A stretch of DNA of 64,000 nt from assembly GCA_037576215.1 (NCBI GenBank), contig JBANDB010000008.1, positions 2,108,001-2,172,000 on the forward strand. Direction: 5' to 3'. The first letter of the stretch is position 1; the number at the start of each line of letters is the position of its first letter. Origin of the DNA: Armillaria gallica (Eukaryota > Basidiomycota > Agaricomycetes > Agaricales > Physalacriaceae). The notes below the pieces were generated by a model. That model made no database searches. It was not told the DNA's origin and saw nothing but the letters and a program-made list of their open reading frames with translations. This document shows, piece after piece, positions 24,753 through 37,314 of the stretch. Position numbers and translations under genes: made by a program.

Positions 24753-27109
24753 TCAAGTCCTGAGCCAAGCAGATTGGTAACTGACACTGTGATGAGGAGC
24801 AAACGTAGGTGCAGGATACGCCTGGCCGTGCATACCCCACTGTCCATCCATCTCAGGAGGAGATGGAGCTTCATTTGCAGTCATACGGATGTCGCTGCAG
24901 CGATATTGGAACTGGGACTGAGAGTATGAGCGCAGGTGATTACGACTATCTGTAGTGTCTTGGTAAGGTTGCGAATGCGAACGAGAATGCGAAACTGGAA
25001 TGGGAAGAACAAGCTGCGGATGGCTGTAAACAGGAAGAGTGGGATGGCGAAGAGGTGCCATATCGTACGCGTAGGCCACGGACATCGGAGCATGCTGTAC
25101 ATAGGTACCGCCCGTAGGCCAATGATGACCCTGATATCCCACGTCGCACTGGGGGTATGCAGGTATCAGATGATAGGGAACTGTATTCAACGGAGGTGGC
25201 TGTACTGCGATATACTGCGCGCTACCGCGGTTCCTGTCCCTCAAGATGGGTTCATCTCCTGCAGGACTCCACTTGGCAGGAGGGGGAAGTCCTTTGACAG
25301 GTTGCGCATTACGCCTATCCCAACCGGATGAGACGTGTAAATCATTCTCCCTGGAGCCGTTGCTATAGGTAGAACTGGCACCACTAACCCGTCGTTTGGG
25401 TATATATTCCTCACGGAGGGGACCACCTTCATCGATGTCGAACTCGGCAAGCTCGACCGTCATGGCTTGCTCTCTCTCTAGTTTTTCTCTCCGGCGTTCC
25501 TCCAAGCCAATGAACACGGGCTGGGGATGAGAGGGATCGAAGTTGCAGACAGCCGGTGCCTGGATGATCTCATCGATGGCCTTGCGAATAATGGAGTGTG
25601 GATTAGCCGAGGGACGTGAAATGGGCTGAGGATGAGACGTCGATAATGACAAATGGTACGACATCATATGCGAAAGCCATTGTGACCAATGTTCATTGGT
25701 AATCGACAGGTCATATCCGAAAATGTCCAAGGCAAGGGACTCGAGATGATTCAGCGCATGGATGGGAACATTAGAGATTGTATGCCTTGACAAATGAATG
25801 AGTGCGGCAACACGGATGAGTAAAACACAAGCTTACCAAGTCTTGTTCGAAAATGTATGATCATCAAGCCACTTATTGGCGAGCATGCACCCCAAAACCG
25901 CAAGACGGAAGGGCGCACTAGCTTCCATCATCTCTTGATTGTGCCCGTGATCTGTGCCGAGAAGAGCCGCTCTGAACCGAAGCTCTTTGACGTCTTCATC
26001 GTTGATGTTAATCGTTCCGAATGAGACCGGGAGTCGAACGATATACCAGAGAGCCAGGTAAATGGCGGAAGGCTGCAAGAGGGTGGACAACAGCAGAGAA
26101 TGAATGAGAGAAGCAAGGTATTCAGGAGGTGCCCTTGAATACTGCCTTGCAAACGTGGGTCTAGACATAAACGTGAGTAAACAAGGCGAAACGAGGAACA
26201 GGAAACATACGGTGTGCCGCGGAAAGGGAAGGCACCCTCAGTGGTACAAGTCTTCCAGATGTAATTTGCAATCCATTCGGATAGCGGCTCGGCCAACTTT
26301 TTGTATCCAACAGATGCAGATGGAGTCACCACCTCGGAAGCTAGGACTGGCTCTTTGGGCTCTTCGATGATGGACGGCTGCGCTTGATAATAATCATACT
26401 CGCACTTATTGATGCCGTAGGGCATGTCATCAGTAGAAATAGCAGGAACACCATATTCGCCATCATAACCATCTGCTGCGACAGCGCGGTCGACGAAGTC
26501 GGCAAATGGAGTAGCAGGCCCGATAGGACTGGAGCCGCTATTATCGCCAGGAGATGGTTCTTCAAAGATGGGTGAAAATGCGCCTCTCTCGTACGAAGCC
26601 GTTGGAGCCGGGTTGACGGACATCTTGATATCACCCTGTTGCAGTTCTGCAGGGGAGCCATCACTCCACGGGCCGCCAGAGTGGCGCTGGCTGACGGTAG
26701 AACCTTCTGAACTCATCTCGTCGTCGGCGTCACCGTCGATGGGAGAAGAGTGTAGGGCGGGAGACTGAAGAAAATTGAACAGGGGCGGAATGCACGCTTC
26801 AGCGTGCGCTCCTTTAATAACAGACGCGTTGGCCGCGACAGCTAACCCTTGAGAAAAATCCTGCTCTGCACAACGGCCCACAAGACGAGAGTCCTCCTCC
26901 CAAATCCTGCGAGGCTTTGTCCTCCTCCACGATGGCAGCGAGTTGATCCACTGCTCGCGGGTGCCAAAGGAGGGAGGTGGGCCCGTGGGGGCCACGGGGA
27001 GAGAGCGAGTTAGACTGGAAAAGGGATTGGAATGGCCGTCGTCGATGTGATGTTTCTTGATAACGGGGTGCGCAGGCTGTTTTGTGTGAACTGGAACTGG
27101 AACTGGCAT
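24753..27109 (-). CDS. Pho85-type (PCL/Clg1-like) cyclin domain protein
   Basis: First in-frame ATG is at 27109 (MPVPVPVHTKQ); the open frame extends further upstream without an ATG. A long Ser/Pro-rich disordered N-terminus (about 300 residues) leads to the cyclin box: PLSEWIANYIWKTCTTEGAF, then after the intron with donor CC|GTATGT at about 26211, APPEYLASLIHSLLLSTLLQ, YLALWYIVRLPVSFG, FRLAVLGCMLANKWLDDHTF and NKTWHTISNVPIHALNHLES. This arrangement is that of cyclins pairing with the Pho85/CDK5-type kinase in fungi. A His/Tyr/Ser-rich low-complexity tail ends at 24753. Two introns (about 26162-26210 and 25793-25836) restore the frame. The N-terminal part before the cyclin box is more poorly defined than the core. 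Confidence 0.85.
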
Positions 27110-28783
27110 CTGCAGTTGGATAGGACCAAAGATATCGAGCACTACGGACACAACGGAGTCAGCAGTGGCGTCGATACTCAGATCCAAGGTTGCTCTTTCG
27201 AATGAAGGAGCGAGACAGTCGAGCGAGCGAGGAAAAAAGGGGGTCGTAAGGGGTGTCGTGAAAAAGAGAAGAGAAGAGAAAAAGTCGGGGTCGAGAGCTG
27301 TCGAAGGTCGAATCGATGGCAGACGCACAACAAAGGCGTGCCTTTTGGATGGTCCGAGCTAGCTGCTGGGCTGCTGGGTTGCTACTGGGCTGCTGGAGAA
27401 AAAACGCAACGGTGGCGTCCTTGGCTGGTGCCGGGGAAACCTACGCCTGCAAAAATTTCAGCAAGGCAAAGAGCGCAGTGTACCCTCTTCAGTCTCGGCT
27501 GACGATGGTATATGGAACAGAGAGACCTGGCAACAAAATCGACGGGATGAGGTCGACGTCGCACACGGTGGAGGGATGGTCACTTTTTGGGCTGACTGCC
27601 ACGCCTTATATATCTGCTTAGGTAATTGACTATGACTCGGTTGCTCCGTCCGTCATGCGAACGCATCCATTTACGGCATGAGACACCTAGATGGATGTAA
27701 TTGATTCTATGTGATGCTGCCCTTGCCCTTGCCCCCCAACTGCGCTGTTGTCTGTGCTTGGCCTAGGTAGTCCTAGCTTCGCCACCGTACCTGGCAAACC
27801 CTCCTGTTATCCTATTCTGAAAAAATTTCCTGATCGATCGCAGCAGAGTACCCCGTGAGTGAACCCGGGGCACTGTGTATCACCGGATTTCTCGATTAGT
27901 ACCTCACTAGTGCCCAGCGTTCCATCTATACTGCGGCTCGAGTCACAATTTACGTACCTGTCGGTTGGCCGAGACATTCCTTATACATATACTCCGCCTC
28001 CTGCCTCGCGCAGCTCACGGTATGACGAGGCCGGGTTTTGTGTATATCGATGAATGAGTCTCCGTTACGCTCCCAACACGTGTTTATACAGTGAGCCATG
28101 CGGGATCCCGATGGTTCGAGCCAAATGAAACATGAGAATACCAATCAATCTGCTCATGCGTGTTCCGAACGAGGACGGCAGAGACAGAAACGTTCCGGAG
28201 ATTGACCACCGTTCGGAGCAGTACGATATCAAGATCGACAGGGAAGAAACAAACGATGGTGACACAGAGATAGGTTTCCAGTGCGTACTCCGGAGATACC
28301 CACATTCCTTGCCGATAGTACACGCTATCGTGCGGCATGTCCCAGCCTACGTGAGATTCCATGGACCAAGTGAGAATACTAGTATACTTTCAGACCAGGA
28401 GATCATGATTCACTACAGATTCGAACTAATTGACAAAGGTTGTCAAGATAAACTCATCTCGGCAGAGTGGAGTAGAAGCGAAGATATGGGGGTAAGCGCA
28501 ACCAGAGAGAAGCCAACCCCCGTTGAGATGGAGAGGATACCGGGAGCCATGCATGTACATGTACCTGAGTAAGCACTGATGCATGATGATGCGGCTGATG
28601 CTGGTGGGGAATAAAAATAAATTCTATAAAAAGAGAGAAAAAGGAAATGAAAGAGGGAAAAGATTGATCATGTATCGTGACGTATTTGTTTGGCAGAAAT
28701 TTCCATACCAAGCAATCCCTTTAGCTCTTGACTCCGACCAGATATTAACATTCAACTTATGCAAGTCCATTAGACGCGTCAAA
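27110..28783. other. Divergent intergenic region with one unassigned open frame
   Basis: About 1.7 kb between the heads of the cyclin and STRIPAK genes. A TATA-like TTATATATC at about 27603 is present. A plus-strand open frame at 28132-28572 (146 codons from ATG) has normal amino-acid mix but no domain I know and no upstream promoter evidence; I do not call it a gene. Confidence 0.4.
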
Positions 28784-31700
28784 ATGTCGTTTATTGGGCC
28801 GAGCATAGAAAACAATGGGGTGAACAACACGAATCAGGACTCGATTACTCTCGGGCAGTTGAGGACCATGGTCAACTCTATACCTAAACCGAAAGTACGT
28901 GCCCACCTTCTCCTACGTCGGTGAAAGGCTAAGAGGTGATCTAGCAATGGTGGTACGACTACAACTACGACGATGAAGACACAGTCATGAACGAGATTGA
29001 TGAGCTATACTCATATGTCGAGATGCCTCAAGTTGCGGAGAATTTGAGGGCGTGGCACGGATCTTTCGATGGAGGTGAGCAAACTGCGTCGTTGAACATA
29101 TTCACACGTAACGTATCCTAAGAATGGACCAAGACCCCACTTCCCCAGCGCAAAGCACACGTTGAGCTGTTGCTCGAAGGACTCGAACACCGAGATGCTG
29201 TGATTCGCTTTACAAACGCGCGGCGACTTTTCTACATCGTCCAAGGTTCGACTTTTTCTCGTGACAGTCGGCTCGATATGAATGGTTCGTAGGGACGTTT
29301 GCGGAGACTGGATCGCCAGAGCATCAGCTTCACTGGATTTTTGAGAATTGCAAGATTGTCCGAGCAGCGAACGGTGTGAGCGCGATCGTGGAAGCCATGA
29401 AGATTGCAAGTTCAAAACATGATTTGCTATGGCAAGCAACTAGAATCCTACTATCTGGAAGGTTCACTTATGCCTGTGCTTGTCCTCAAACAGCAGTCTC
29501 ACGGACACTGACATCGCACATCTGCGTGTCACACCTGAAGAGAAGTCTAATCTCCTGGAAGAAGTATTGACAGAACTTTCCGTATATGTCGGGATGTTGT
29601 ACCATTTAATTGAGATATTCAAGGGATACGACGAGTTCGCAGACGAACTAAGTACGTGGGTCGTGCTTTGAAATTTCCTCTCCGACTAATAGATTATCGA
29701 AGTGAGCTTGGACCCGCCCCTTCCCGTCTACGTGTTTAGTGTCGTCTCTGGTCTACGTGATAAAAGTGCTAAAGGATATCCTGTTAAAAAGGTGAAAAGG
29801 GTTTCCTTTGGAGACGACTTCACACTCAAACTTTCTCAGCTCTTGTTGCTTCTTTGGAAGACCTTGTTAGCTTGCTTTGGCGGATACCGGGATTATGCTA
29901 GGGTCAAAAAACTTGCGAGAGAATTGGGAGGACTTTCGAATAGTCCCGAGGCACCTGAAGGTAGTTTACTTTGCTTCCCCCTTTACACTATTTGACACGA
30001 ATACAGGTGCCACAATCATCAAGTCTTCGCCATTTGATATTGAGGCATTCCGTCAAGAAACCTTTGTGAAGTACCCCACCTTCACTCCTCCCCCACCTCC
30101 AGCTGTCGAGTCCCCCATTCCTAAATTAGCCAGTTCAAACATCACGTCCAAGCTAGCGCAAGCATTCTCTCCCATTCCCGTGCGCCACCACTATCACAAC
30201 GATGAGTCCGAGAACCAACCCAGTCTTCCTCCGCACAATAACATGATGTTCCTCCATCAGCACAATAATGGCTATCGACCTATCCCTCAACCAGCGACAC
30301 CAGCTCCCTCGCCACCACCTGCAGTCGGTCCAAAGCCGAAGAAACAGCAGTATCAGACAGACCAGAACCGACCGTTCTTGTTCCCCTTCTCGAAAAGCCA
30401 GAGTAAAGATGCTAGGCTCGTGCCCTTTGCCATCGATGAAGCCGACAAACTGTATTCTAGGCATATGTACGTTAGCCTGTCATTAACGCAAATGTGGCGA
30501 ACAAGGGAGGATTGTATGACGTTTGAAAGCGGATTGGATCATATGCCAGGGTCCGAGGGTGAATTCGAGCCATCTACTTTCACAGCAAAGGCGAGTCCTT
30601 TTCATCTTCAGTTCGGTCCCACATTAAACTCGGTATAGGAGTCAGAATCGGCTGAGCCATTGCCTGACGTTGCCCTCTAGATGCCAAAATCGCCGAGGCG
30701 ACCGAGGCGGTGGAGCGTGCAGAAACTGCAGCGGAGAGGAGAAAGGCAAAAGAACGACGAGAGGATTTGATGCGCCTGAAACGCGTGGAGCAGATTTATG
30801 TAAGTCTATCCTTGAACGTTTGAGCGTTAATTGATTTTAGCCTTAGAGTGCTGGTCTACCTGTCCTATCCGGGTGGGTTCTGGTTTGTCTCAAGCTACTG
30901 TTGGCCACGGTTACAGCAGGCACGAACATGCCACTTCCCCAGGCAGCTACGATGTTCCCAGGCGTTGCTTCGCGTAAGTTGTTACTTTTGGCGGCGCCTT
31001 CCTTGACTAACAGACACATAGCGCAGGAGCCTCCCATCCCCCCTCCTACTCCCACTTTGGATGAACTTGATGTCACGCGACACCGGGAAATTACTTCCAA
31101 GGCTGTATCCGCAATTCTGCTTATGGTTTTGAAATGGTTCAAAGTTTCACGTAAGTCCATCCATGTGCATCCACTTGAATGCATCACGACGATCTCCTAC
31201 TTCAGACGTAATGAAATTCCATCACTTGGGACAGCTGCTATTGGACACAAACTGTTTGTTGCTGCTTCTGAAAATGTTCGGGTTGCAAGAAGTCTCCACG
31301 TCTCTTGTAGCGCGTAATGATTCCCCTGAAAACAAGTTAGTTGTGACTCTTCCCTCATTGACATTGTAATTAATGGCCCGCTCCAGCTTCTTCCGATATT
31401 GTTATCTCCATTTCTCCAAAAACCCTCAACCGATGCGGCCAGAAGACTCTATGTTGAGACCACCAAGGCAGACAATCACGAAGACGCGTACATTGCCCAA
31501 CGGAGATACTCTGGAGGAAGAAGTCGAGATGGTTACCGATTTCTCGTGGAGAAACTTCTTTTCAACGATCAATTTTGCTAAGATTATGCAGAAGCTGTCG
31601 AAACACCGATCACACAGAATTTGGATGTTAATCCAATACAAAAGCTCTGTGAGTGACTAAGAAGCAGAAGCCAGCAATGAACTAATAATGCCGTCAACTA

Positions 31701-32897
31701 GGCAGTATTGAAGCGTATACTGAGGGTTCAGCACCCGATGCTGCAATTACACCTACTCAAGTTGCTCAAAAGTCAAGTTCCATTCTGTGGTCGGAAATGG
31801 AGACAAAGTACGATGACCATTGAAGACATCTTGGTCAACTCTCATAACTTTTCCCAGGCAATATGAAACTCATCACGGCCATATATTTGAACTGCAGGCC
31901 TGATCTCCGCGATGAATGGCTGACGGGTTCAGAAAATGATGATGCCGCTGACGCCTCTGTAGGTTGACAGATTTATGGACATTCCATTCTGACCATCTTC
32001 TTCATCAGGCCCAGGAGACCGCTTTGCGTCACCTCGTCAAATTTTGTAAGTCAGGGTTACCCGTCTTACTCTGTGCTTCCTAACCGAGGCCACCCAGACA
32101 ACACCAAGCGATATGGTACCAACGCGACCGCGAACCAATTCAACCCATTACACCGCCGTTCAGGGAGCATGTCGCATCATATAGAAGGTCTCCATCCCGG
32201 TCCGGAGCTTTCTGGGATCATCCGGCCCAATGGAACGCCCAACATTGTGGATGCGGATGTGTTCCCTCCGGCTCGTTCTCAAGCGCCTGATCCCTCAATA
32301 TTCCTCCCTTACACGGCGGAGGATATCAACTTTGAGGATGAGTACGAGGAGTACATATCCGATCTCGGGTGGTCTGATGAGCAGGGCGGCCCGTTATTCG
32401 AGGGAACTTCTGCCTGGCATCGGTTCCCGGTGGATTTCGCTGCTGACATTGCCGATGGTATAAGCGATAGCGAGAGCATTGTCTCTATTGGTGATCTGGG
32501 TGATGATGCTCGGCTGAACCGGGACGAACCGCAGGGTCATGATGAGAATAGGAATGACTGGGAGGTTCGTATTCTCTATTCCTGTTCAATTTTTGTTCAT
32601 TTGTCGCTCTCTAGCACATGAGTCCTAAGACGATGGCCGCGTTGCCCAAATCTCCCGCTGGCGGAAGACGTTCGAGCTCTGGGAGCGGTCTACGTCCCGT
32701 CATACCTTTCGGTTTGGACAGTGATAGCCCTATTGATCTGGAAGATGAGGACGAGGATCCCTCCGAAGTAGGACACGCTCCTCGTGAGGATTCTGCATTT
32801 GCCTCTGGTGCAGGTGTAGACGAAGTAGAGTATGTTTATGGGTAAGTGTTCCACTTTTAAGATTTCAAACGGCGACTGACCCTCTCGCAGTGTTTAA
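28784..32897 (+). CDS. FAR11: STRIPAK complex subunit, Far11/STRIP family
   Basis: Start ATG is at 28784. The N1221-like N-terminal domain is visible (ITLGQLRTMVNSIP, EWTKTPLPQRKAHVELLLEG, LEHRDAVIRFTNARRLFYIV, SNLLEEVLTELSVYVGMLYH), followed by a Pro-rich linker and the DUF3402 region (EEPPIPPPTPTLDELDVTRH-like, FKVSHVMKFHHLGQLLLDTN, TDFSWRNFFSTINFAKIMQK, FCGRKWRQSNMKLITAIYLN, RPDLRDEWL). The C-terminus is acidic and low complexity; the last intron splits a Gly codon and the final residues are Gly-Val before TAA at 32895-32897. In fungi the STRIPAK complex (striatin, PP2A, Mob3, kinases) controls hyphal fusion, septation and fruit-body development. Many introns of about 50 nt. Convergent with the methyltransferase gene, 125 bp apart. 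Confidence 0.9.
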
Positions 32898-33022
32898 GGT
32901 TCTCAGCTATGTGCGATTTGTGTATCCTTGATTCCTATGATATCATTGTGTAGCGCCATACATCGATGGACGAAGATTACATCCGCGTATCCAGCGGTAT
33001 ACATCAAAGCATATAATAAGAG

Positions 33023-35984
33023 TTATATCGCCGCCCCAAGGAGCGTCTCATCCATCTTGATAGCCTCAAAGACATGAAACGTCCGAACATGGGTGGGCTC
33101 GTAGCGGGAGTAATTCGGAGGAGCTGCTGCGTCCGTCGGATTGACCGTCGCAAAGCTCGGCAATGTCAAGATACTCGGCGCTGCTGTTCGAGTGTGGCCA
33201 TCATCATGAGGGTGTGGAATGTGCAGACGTGGTGGAGGTGACACCCTTGTATCCTCAAAGGACCACGCGAGGTGTTCACGGAATTCACTGAATACATTAT
33301 TTAAGACAAGGAGTCAAACAGAAGACGATGCAGAACTCACTGCTGATATTCCTGCATCGCAGACTGGCCTTCCGATGAAACAGAACCAATGGAAAATATA
33401 GAACCTCGCATACTTCTACCATCCGAATCCTGTCGAGTATATGATGCGCCCTGAGGACCCGCATGAATGTACTGCGGGGGGTTGAACCGTTCGTGCAAGA
33501 ACCTAGTCATAGAATCAGAAAATCAGGCATCCCTCAAAGGTAACTGGTGTACCCTTCATAATCCCACAAAGATTCCTTTACCACTTCTTCGTCAACCTCG
33601 TCCTCCTCTGCGATCTCGACTGCATAACTTGTTAAGGCGGCTTTGAGCGACAGAAGGACCCTCGGATGTTTTAACGCATGGACTTCGATCTCTGTCCGGG
33701 GTAGAGGGATAAGCGTAGAGGGCCACAACATGAGCCCTGGCGCATGCGTTAGCTGGTGAATATCATCAGGCGGTCGACCCTTCTCCGGCACAGGATCTGG
33801 TGAAGCTAGTGTCAAATGCATCGTTCGCACTTCTCTCGAGTGCCCAAATATCGCCTGCAGCATCTCCACGATGAATTGGCTTGGACAGAGATGGATGCCA
33901 TATTTTGTGTTCTGCAGATGCTCGAACAGGGACTCGAGTTCTCGTGCAGCAGAAGCTTGGTCTGTCCATGGATCAGCGTGGAATTCAGCGGGAACAAGAG
34001 AGGAGGAGACGGAATGGCTCGGCCCGTCCGTGGAGATTGTTGGGTCGTGTCGCCTGCCATTCAGTGTTGCAGTATCAGAGGCCTCTTCTTCCACGTCGTA
34101 GTCGTATTCCTCCTCGGTGATGGGATCGACACGATCGTTGTCAGGATGCAGCTGAGAATATCGTGCTAATGAATCGACGTCGCTGGACTCGGTGAGTGGG
34201 GTCATCGGAAGGGCTGACTTGCCGTATGGAAAGAAGACGTGGTCATCAATCAGCTCTAGTCGTCCACCGACGGTTAACACACGACAAGCTTCTCGGAGAA
34301 CGAATTCCCATTTCTCAAAAGATATCGCATACGTCAGATTGGACATTCGCACAAGATCAAACGAATCATTGGGAAAGGGGAGCTCGTTCTTCAGACTACA
34401 GACAGCCATCAGTACGGGGAAGCACGAGAAAATGCGTGGAATAGACATACAAGTTTCCCTTTACGAACGAGATGTTCTCAGAGACTCCGTTCCGAGCAGC
34501 TGCAGTGCGAAGCGATTTCGTGATGTCAACCATATCGAAGCCTGTGACCTTTGTTCCGTAGCCTTTCCACGCTACAGCTGCATCGAGCATCCAATGACCC
34601 TCGCCGCAGCCCAAGTCAAGCACGGTAGCAGGAGGATTGTTGCCATAGTGGTGAAATGAAGGGCCGTCGACGCTGTTTAAACGCTTTAATAGCTCGGTAC
34701 CAAGACGGTCCCTATGCGAATGCAGGATTAGTAGAAGGAAAGAAGAATGAACACGGGGAACGCACTGCTCTAATAGTATCGAATCGTATGGATCGAGGGG
34801 ATACGAGTCACGCTTAGACGGAGATGACGGGGGTGTCCACTGTGGCTCTATACTGAAGCTCGTGGATCCTATGAAGGAAGCGGTATCGACTGAAGATGAT
34901 CGCGGAGAAGAAGGATCAGATATGTCGGAACCTATGTCGGCAGACTGGTCTTGACTAGGTTTCTTTTTCCTGTTTAAGGGTATACCCATGAAACGACGAA
35001 GTGGGTCACTCTGCCGGTCGCTGCCAGCGGAGGACTTGGATTTCTTTTTCAAAGGTAGTTTCAGCTTTGGAGGTGGCGAGTTCGGGTGCGCTCTAGATCT
35101 GGATGAGGGGAAGACAAAACTGGACCCGACTTCCGTAGAATTGTGTGAGTGAAGAGACGTAGAATTGGACGAAGAGCCGGAAGAACCGACGTTTGAGGCG
35201 GATGGTTCAGGCGACTGGCGATGAGACGAGCTCGACGCAACCGGATAGACCTGAGTTTCCACTTGTTTCCCTTTGTCCTTTTTGGACTTGAGCTTGAACT
35301 TTGGGGGTGGCGAAGACGGGTGTGCCCTAGAGCGTGAAGACGGAAAGACAAACGCAGAAGGAGATGGTGTGGACTGCGAATCCGTGGATCCAGAGGAGTG
35401 GGAAAAGTACGAAGTCGGCGCATTAACATTCATGGAGGAGTGGGAGCTGGCAACTGAAGTCACCGAGCCAGAATCGGAGGACCCTGACCGTGACTCGAGT
35501 GGTGGAGGCGGGGGAGTCGGCAGATATACGTTGTCGCCCTTCCGTAACGGCGAGAGCACGGTATTATTAGAACCAGACGAAAGCGCCGGCGAAACCAAGC
35601 CTAACGGCGATCGGGGCTGGTCGCTGAACACTAAGGGCGGCGGGGGGACTCTATCCTCGCTTTCTGTGCGTACCTGTTGCGGCGCCACGCCAGGCGCGTA
35701 CGTCGCCGAGGGCGTCGAGGGGGACGGCGGCGAGGATAGGGGCGCTTGTGTGGAACCTGTCGGGCGCTGTCGGCGCAACACGTGGTAAATTGACGATGAT
35801 CGACATTAATATCAGTGTCACCACGCACCAATGGTCGCAGAGCAGCCAGAAAACTTTTCTCAAAATGTCCCCCCGTTGACGCTGCATTCGTGGCCTTCAA
35901 TGGCTTCGGCTTCGACTTCGACTTCGAGGGTGAAGTGTTTCCTGTTTGCAGCCGTCTTCGTCCCGACGCGGCCCTAGACGACAT
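33023..35984 (-). CDS. SAM-dependent methyltransferase with long disordered N-terminus
   Basis: Start ATG at 35984 (MSSRAASGRRRLQTGN). The first intron (donor GTGCGT, acceptor GCCGACAG) joins AALRPL to RPTGSTQAPL. Some 300 residues of Ser/Pro-rich sequence follow, including two near-copies of an SSRSRAHP.SPPPK.KLK motif. The class I methyltransferase core then shows motif I (ATVLDLGCGEGHWMLDAA), KVTGFDMVDI, and motif IV/post-motif segments FPNDSFDLVRMSNLTYAISF, WEFVLREACRVLTVGGRLEL and IDDHVFFP. An insert of acidic low-complexity residues precedes the C-terminal part, which ends ...MDETLLGAAI. The substrate is unknown; similar basidiomycete proteins are annotated only as methyltransferases. 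The divergent upstream region leads to the ammonium transporter. Confidence 0.8.
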
Positions 35985-37314
35985 CTACTGCTCGACTATC
36001 ATTCTATCTGGTCGCGTGGACAGAACATGAGGGACATACTGGTGGGCTTGACGTACTATCGAATCTATAATGGGTACTTCGAGCAAACCGAAACGGGTCT
36101 GCAGCGTCGTGAGCACAAAAGGGGGGCAGACAGGATACTTGAAAGCCCTCTCGCGTTTGATACAGTGATGGTTAGAAAGGTGTATAGACGGCGGCTACCT
36201 CCGGCTAGACCGGATATAAATCTCAAATGCTACTTAATAGCCGCGCTTGGAGGACTTCCGGTTCTTTCAGGTCTGCCATGATCTTGTCAAGACCCTCATC
36301 TATCGAACAGTGTTAACGGATGGGGTGCTCACTCAATTAACCATCAGCGAGATAAGTCGCTGTCCAGTTCGCCGCCCAGAGGCTGTGCTCTAGGGAATGA
36401 CGGCATTCATCGTGTTCAGGGTGAACCTGACTTCCGGCGACATATCGGAATTCATGCAGATTCAGATAAGGTCGCACAAGCAGAGTGATCACAGTTAGCG
36501 GCTCAAATTTCCATTTCGATCTGAAAGGGGTACTTGAATTTCCGAGCGGATCCGGGATCAGACTTATTCAAAACTTCCACGTCGCATCGTCCAATGTGGA
36601 AAAGACAAGTCGAACCGACTTCAACCAAACCAATGCCGTATGTCTCTAGCGCTTATAAGATTGCAGACTGTCGGAAGCGCCGGAGTTCTGGAGCTCACCG
36701 ATAAGACGTGGTTGTGAACACATGGAACAAGGTACCGTTCCTGTTCAAGCTGTTATACTAAATAGCATAGCACCCGCGGGCAACCCTGGGCAACCTCGAA
36801 CTGGGCCGTCTCCCGCGTTCAATCAGGCAAACGAATACCGTCCCCAACATACGCAAAGGAATTAGGCTCGTATCTGAACCTGGGCCTTTCGAGTGTAATA
36901 TTGCAGATAAAATTGAACGAGAACGCTAATCTACAATACGAAAGGTAATAGGCACAATTCAATATATTCCGCGCAATGTGGGTCGAGATAGATTGCACTG
37001 ACAGTCGCAAGCTCCGCCATCATCGAAGACTTTCAAAATTTCCCGTTAAGTATCTATGATCAGCGCAAATCGCCGCCGCTGTGAAGTGTGGACAGCGTGC
37101 GGCGTCCGGTAACGTTCAGCGTCTAACTTTCATTGATACCCAGAGAGAAACGCGAGCTGGTTCCATTCCGCTTCTGAAGTTGCTTATCTATGGAAAATGA
37201 TCGGGATTTGTTACAGATCAAGATCATTCCTGGTTACTACTTTTATACTAAGATCCCCTTCCGTTTTGGGCCCTCCATCTTGTCTGCAACGTTTCCCCTC
37301 CCACAGCAGGAAAC
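35985..37314. other. Divergent intergenic region upstream of ammonium transporter
   Basis: About 1.3 kb. It contains no convincing gene. It does contain several GATA-factor type sites, listed separately. Confidence 0.45.
36350..37189. promoter_or_regulatory. Cluster of HGATAR (nitrogen GATA-factor) sites
   Basis: AGATAA at 36350 and 36464, CGATAA at 36699, AGATAA at 36905, and TTATCT (AGATAA on minus) at 37184. All lie within 1 kb upstream of the ammonium transporter start at 37315. AreA/Nit2-type factors bind HGATAR pairs in fungi to induce ammonium permeases under nitrogen limitation. Five sites in 0.84 kb is suggestive only, since such hexamers also occur by chance. Confidence 0.4.
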
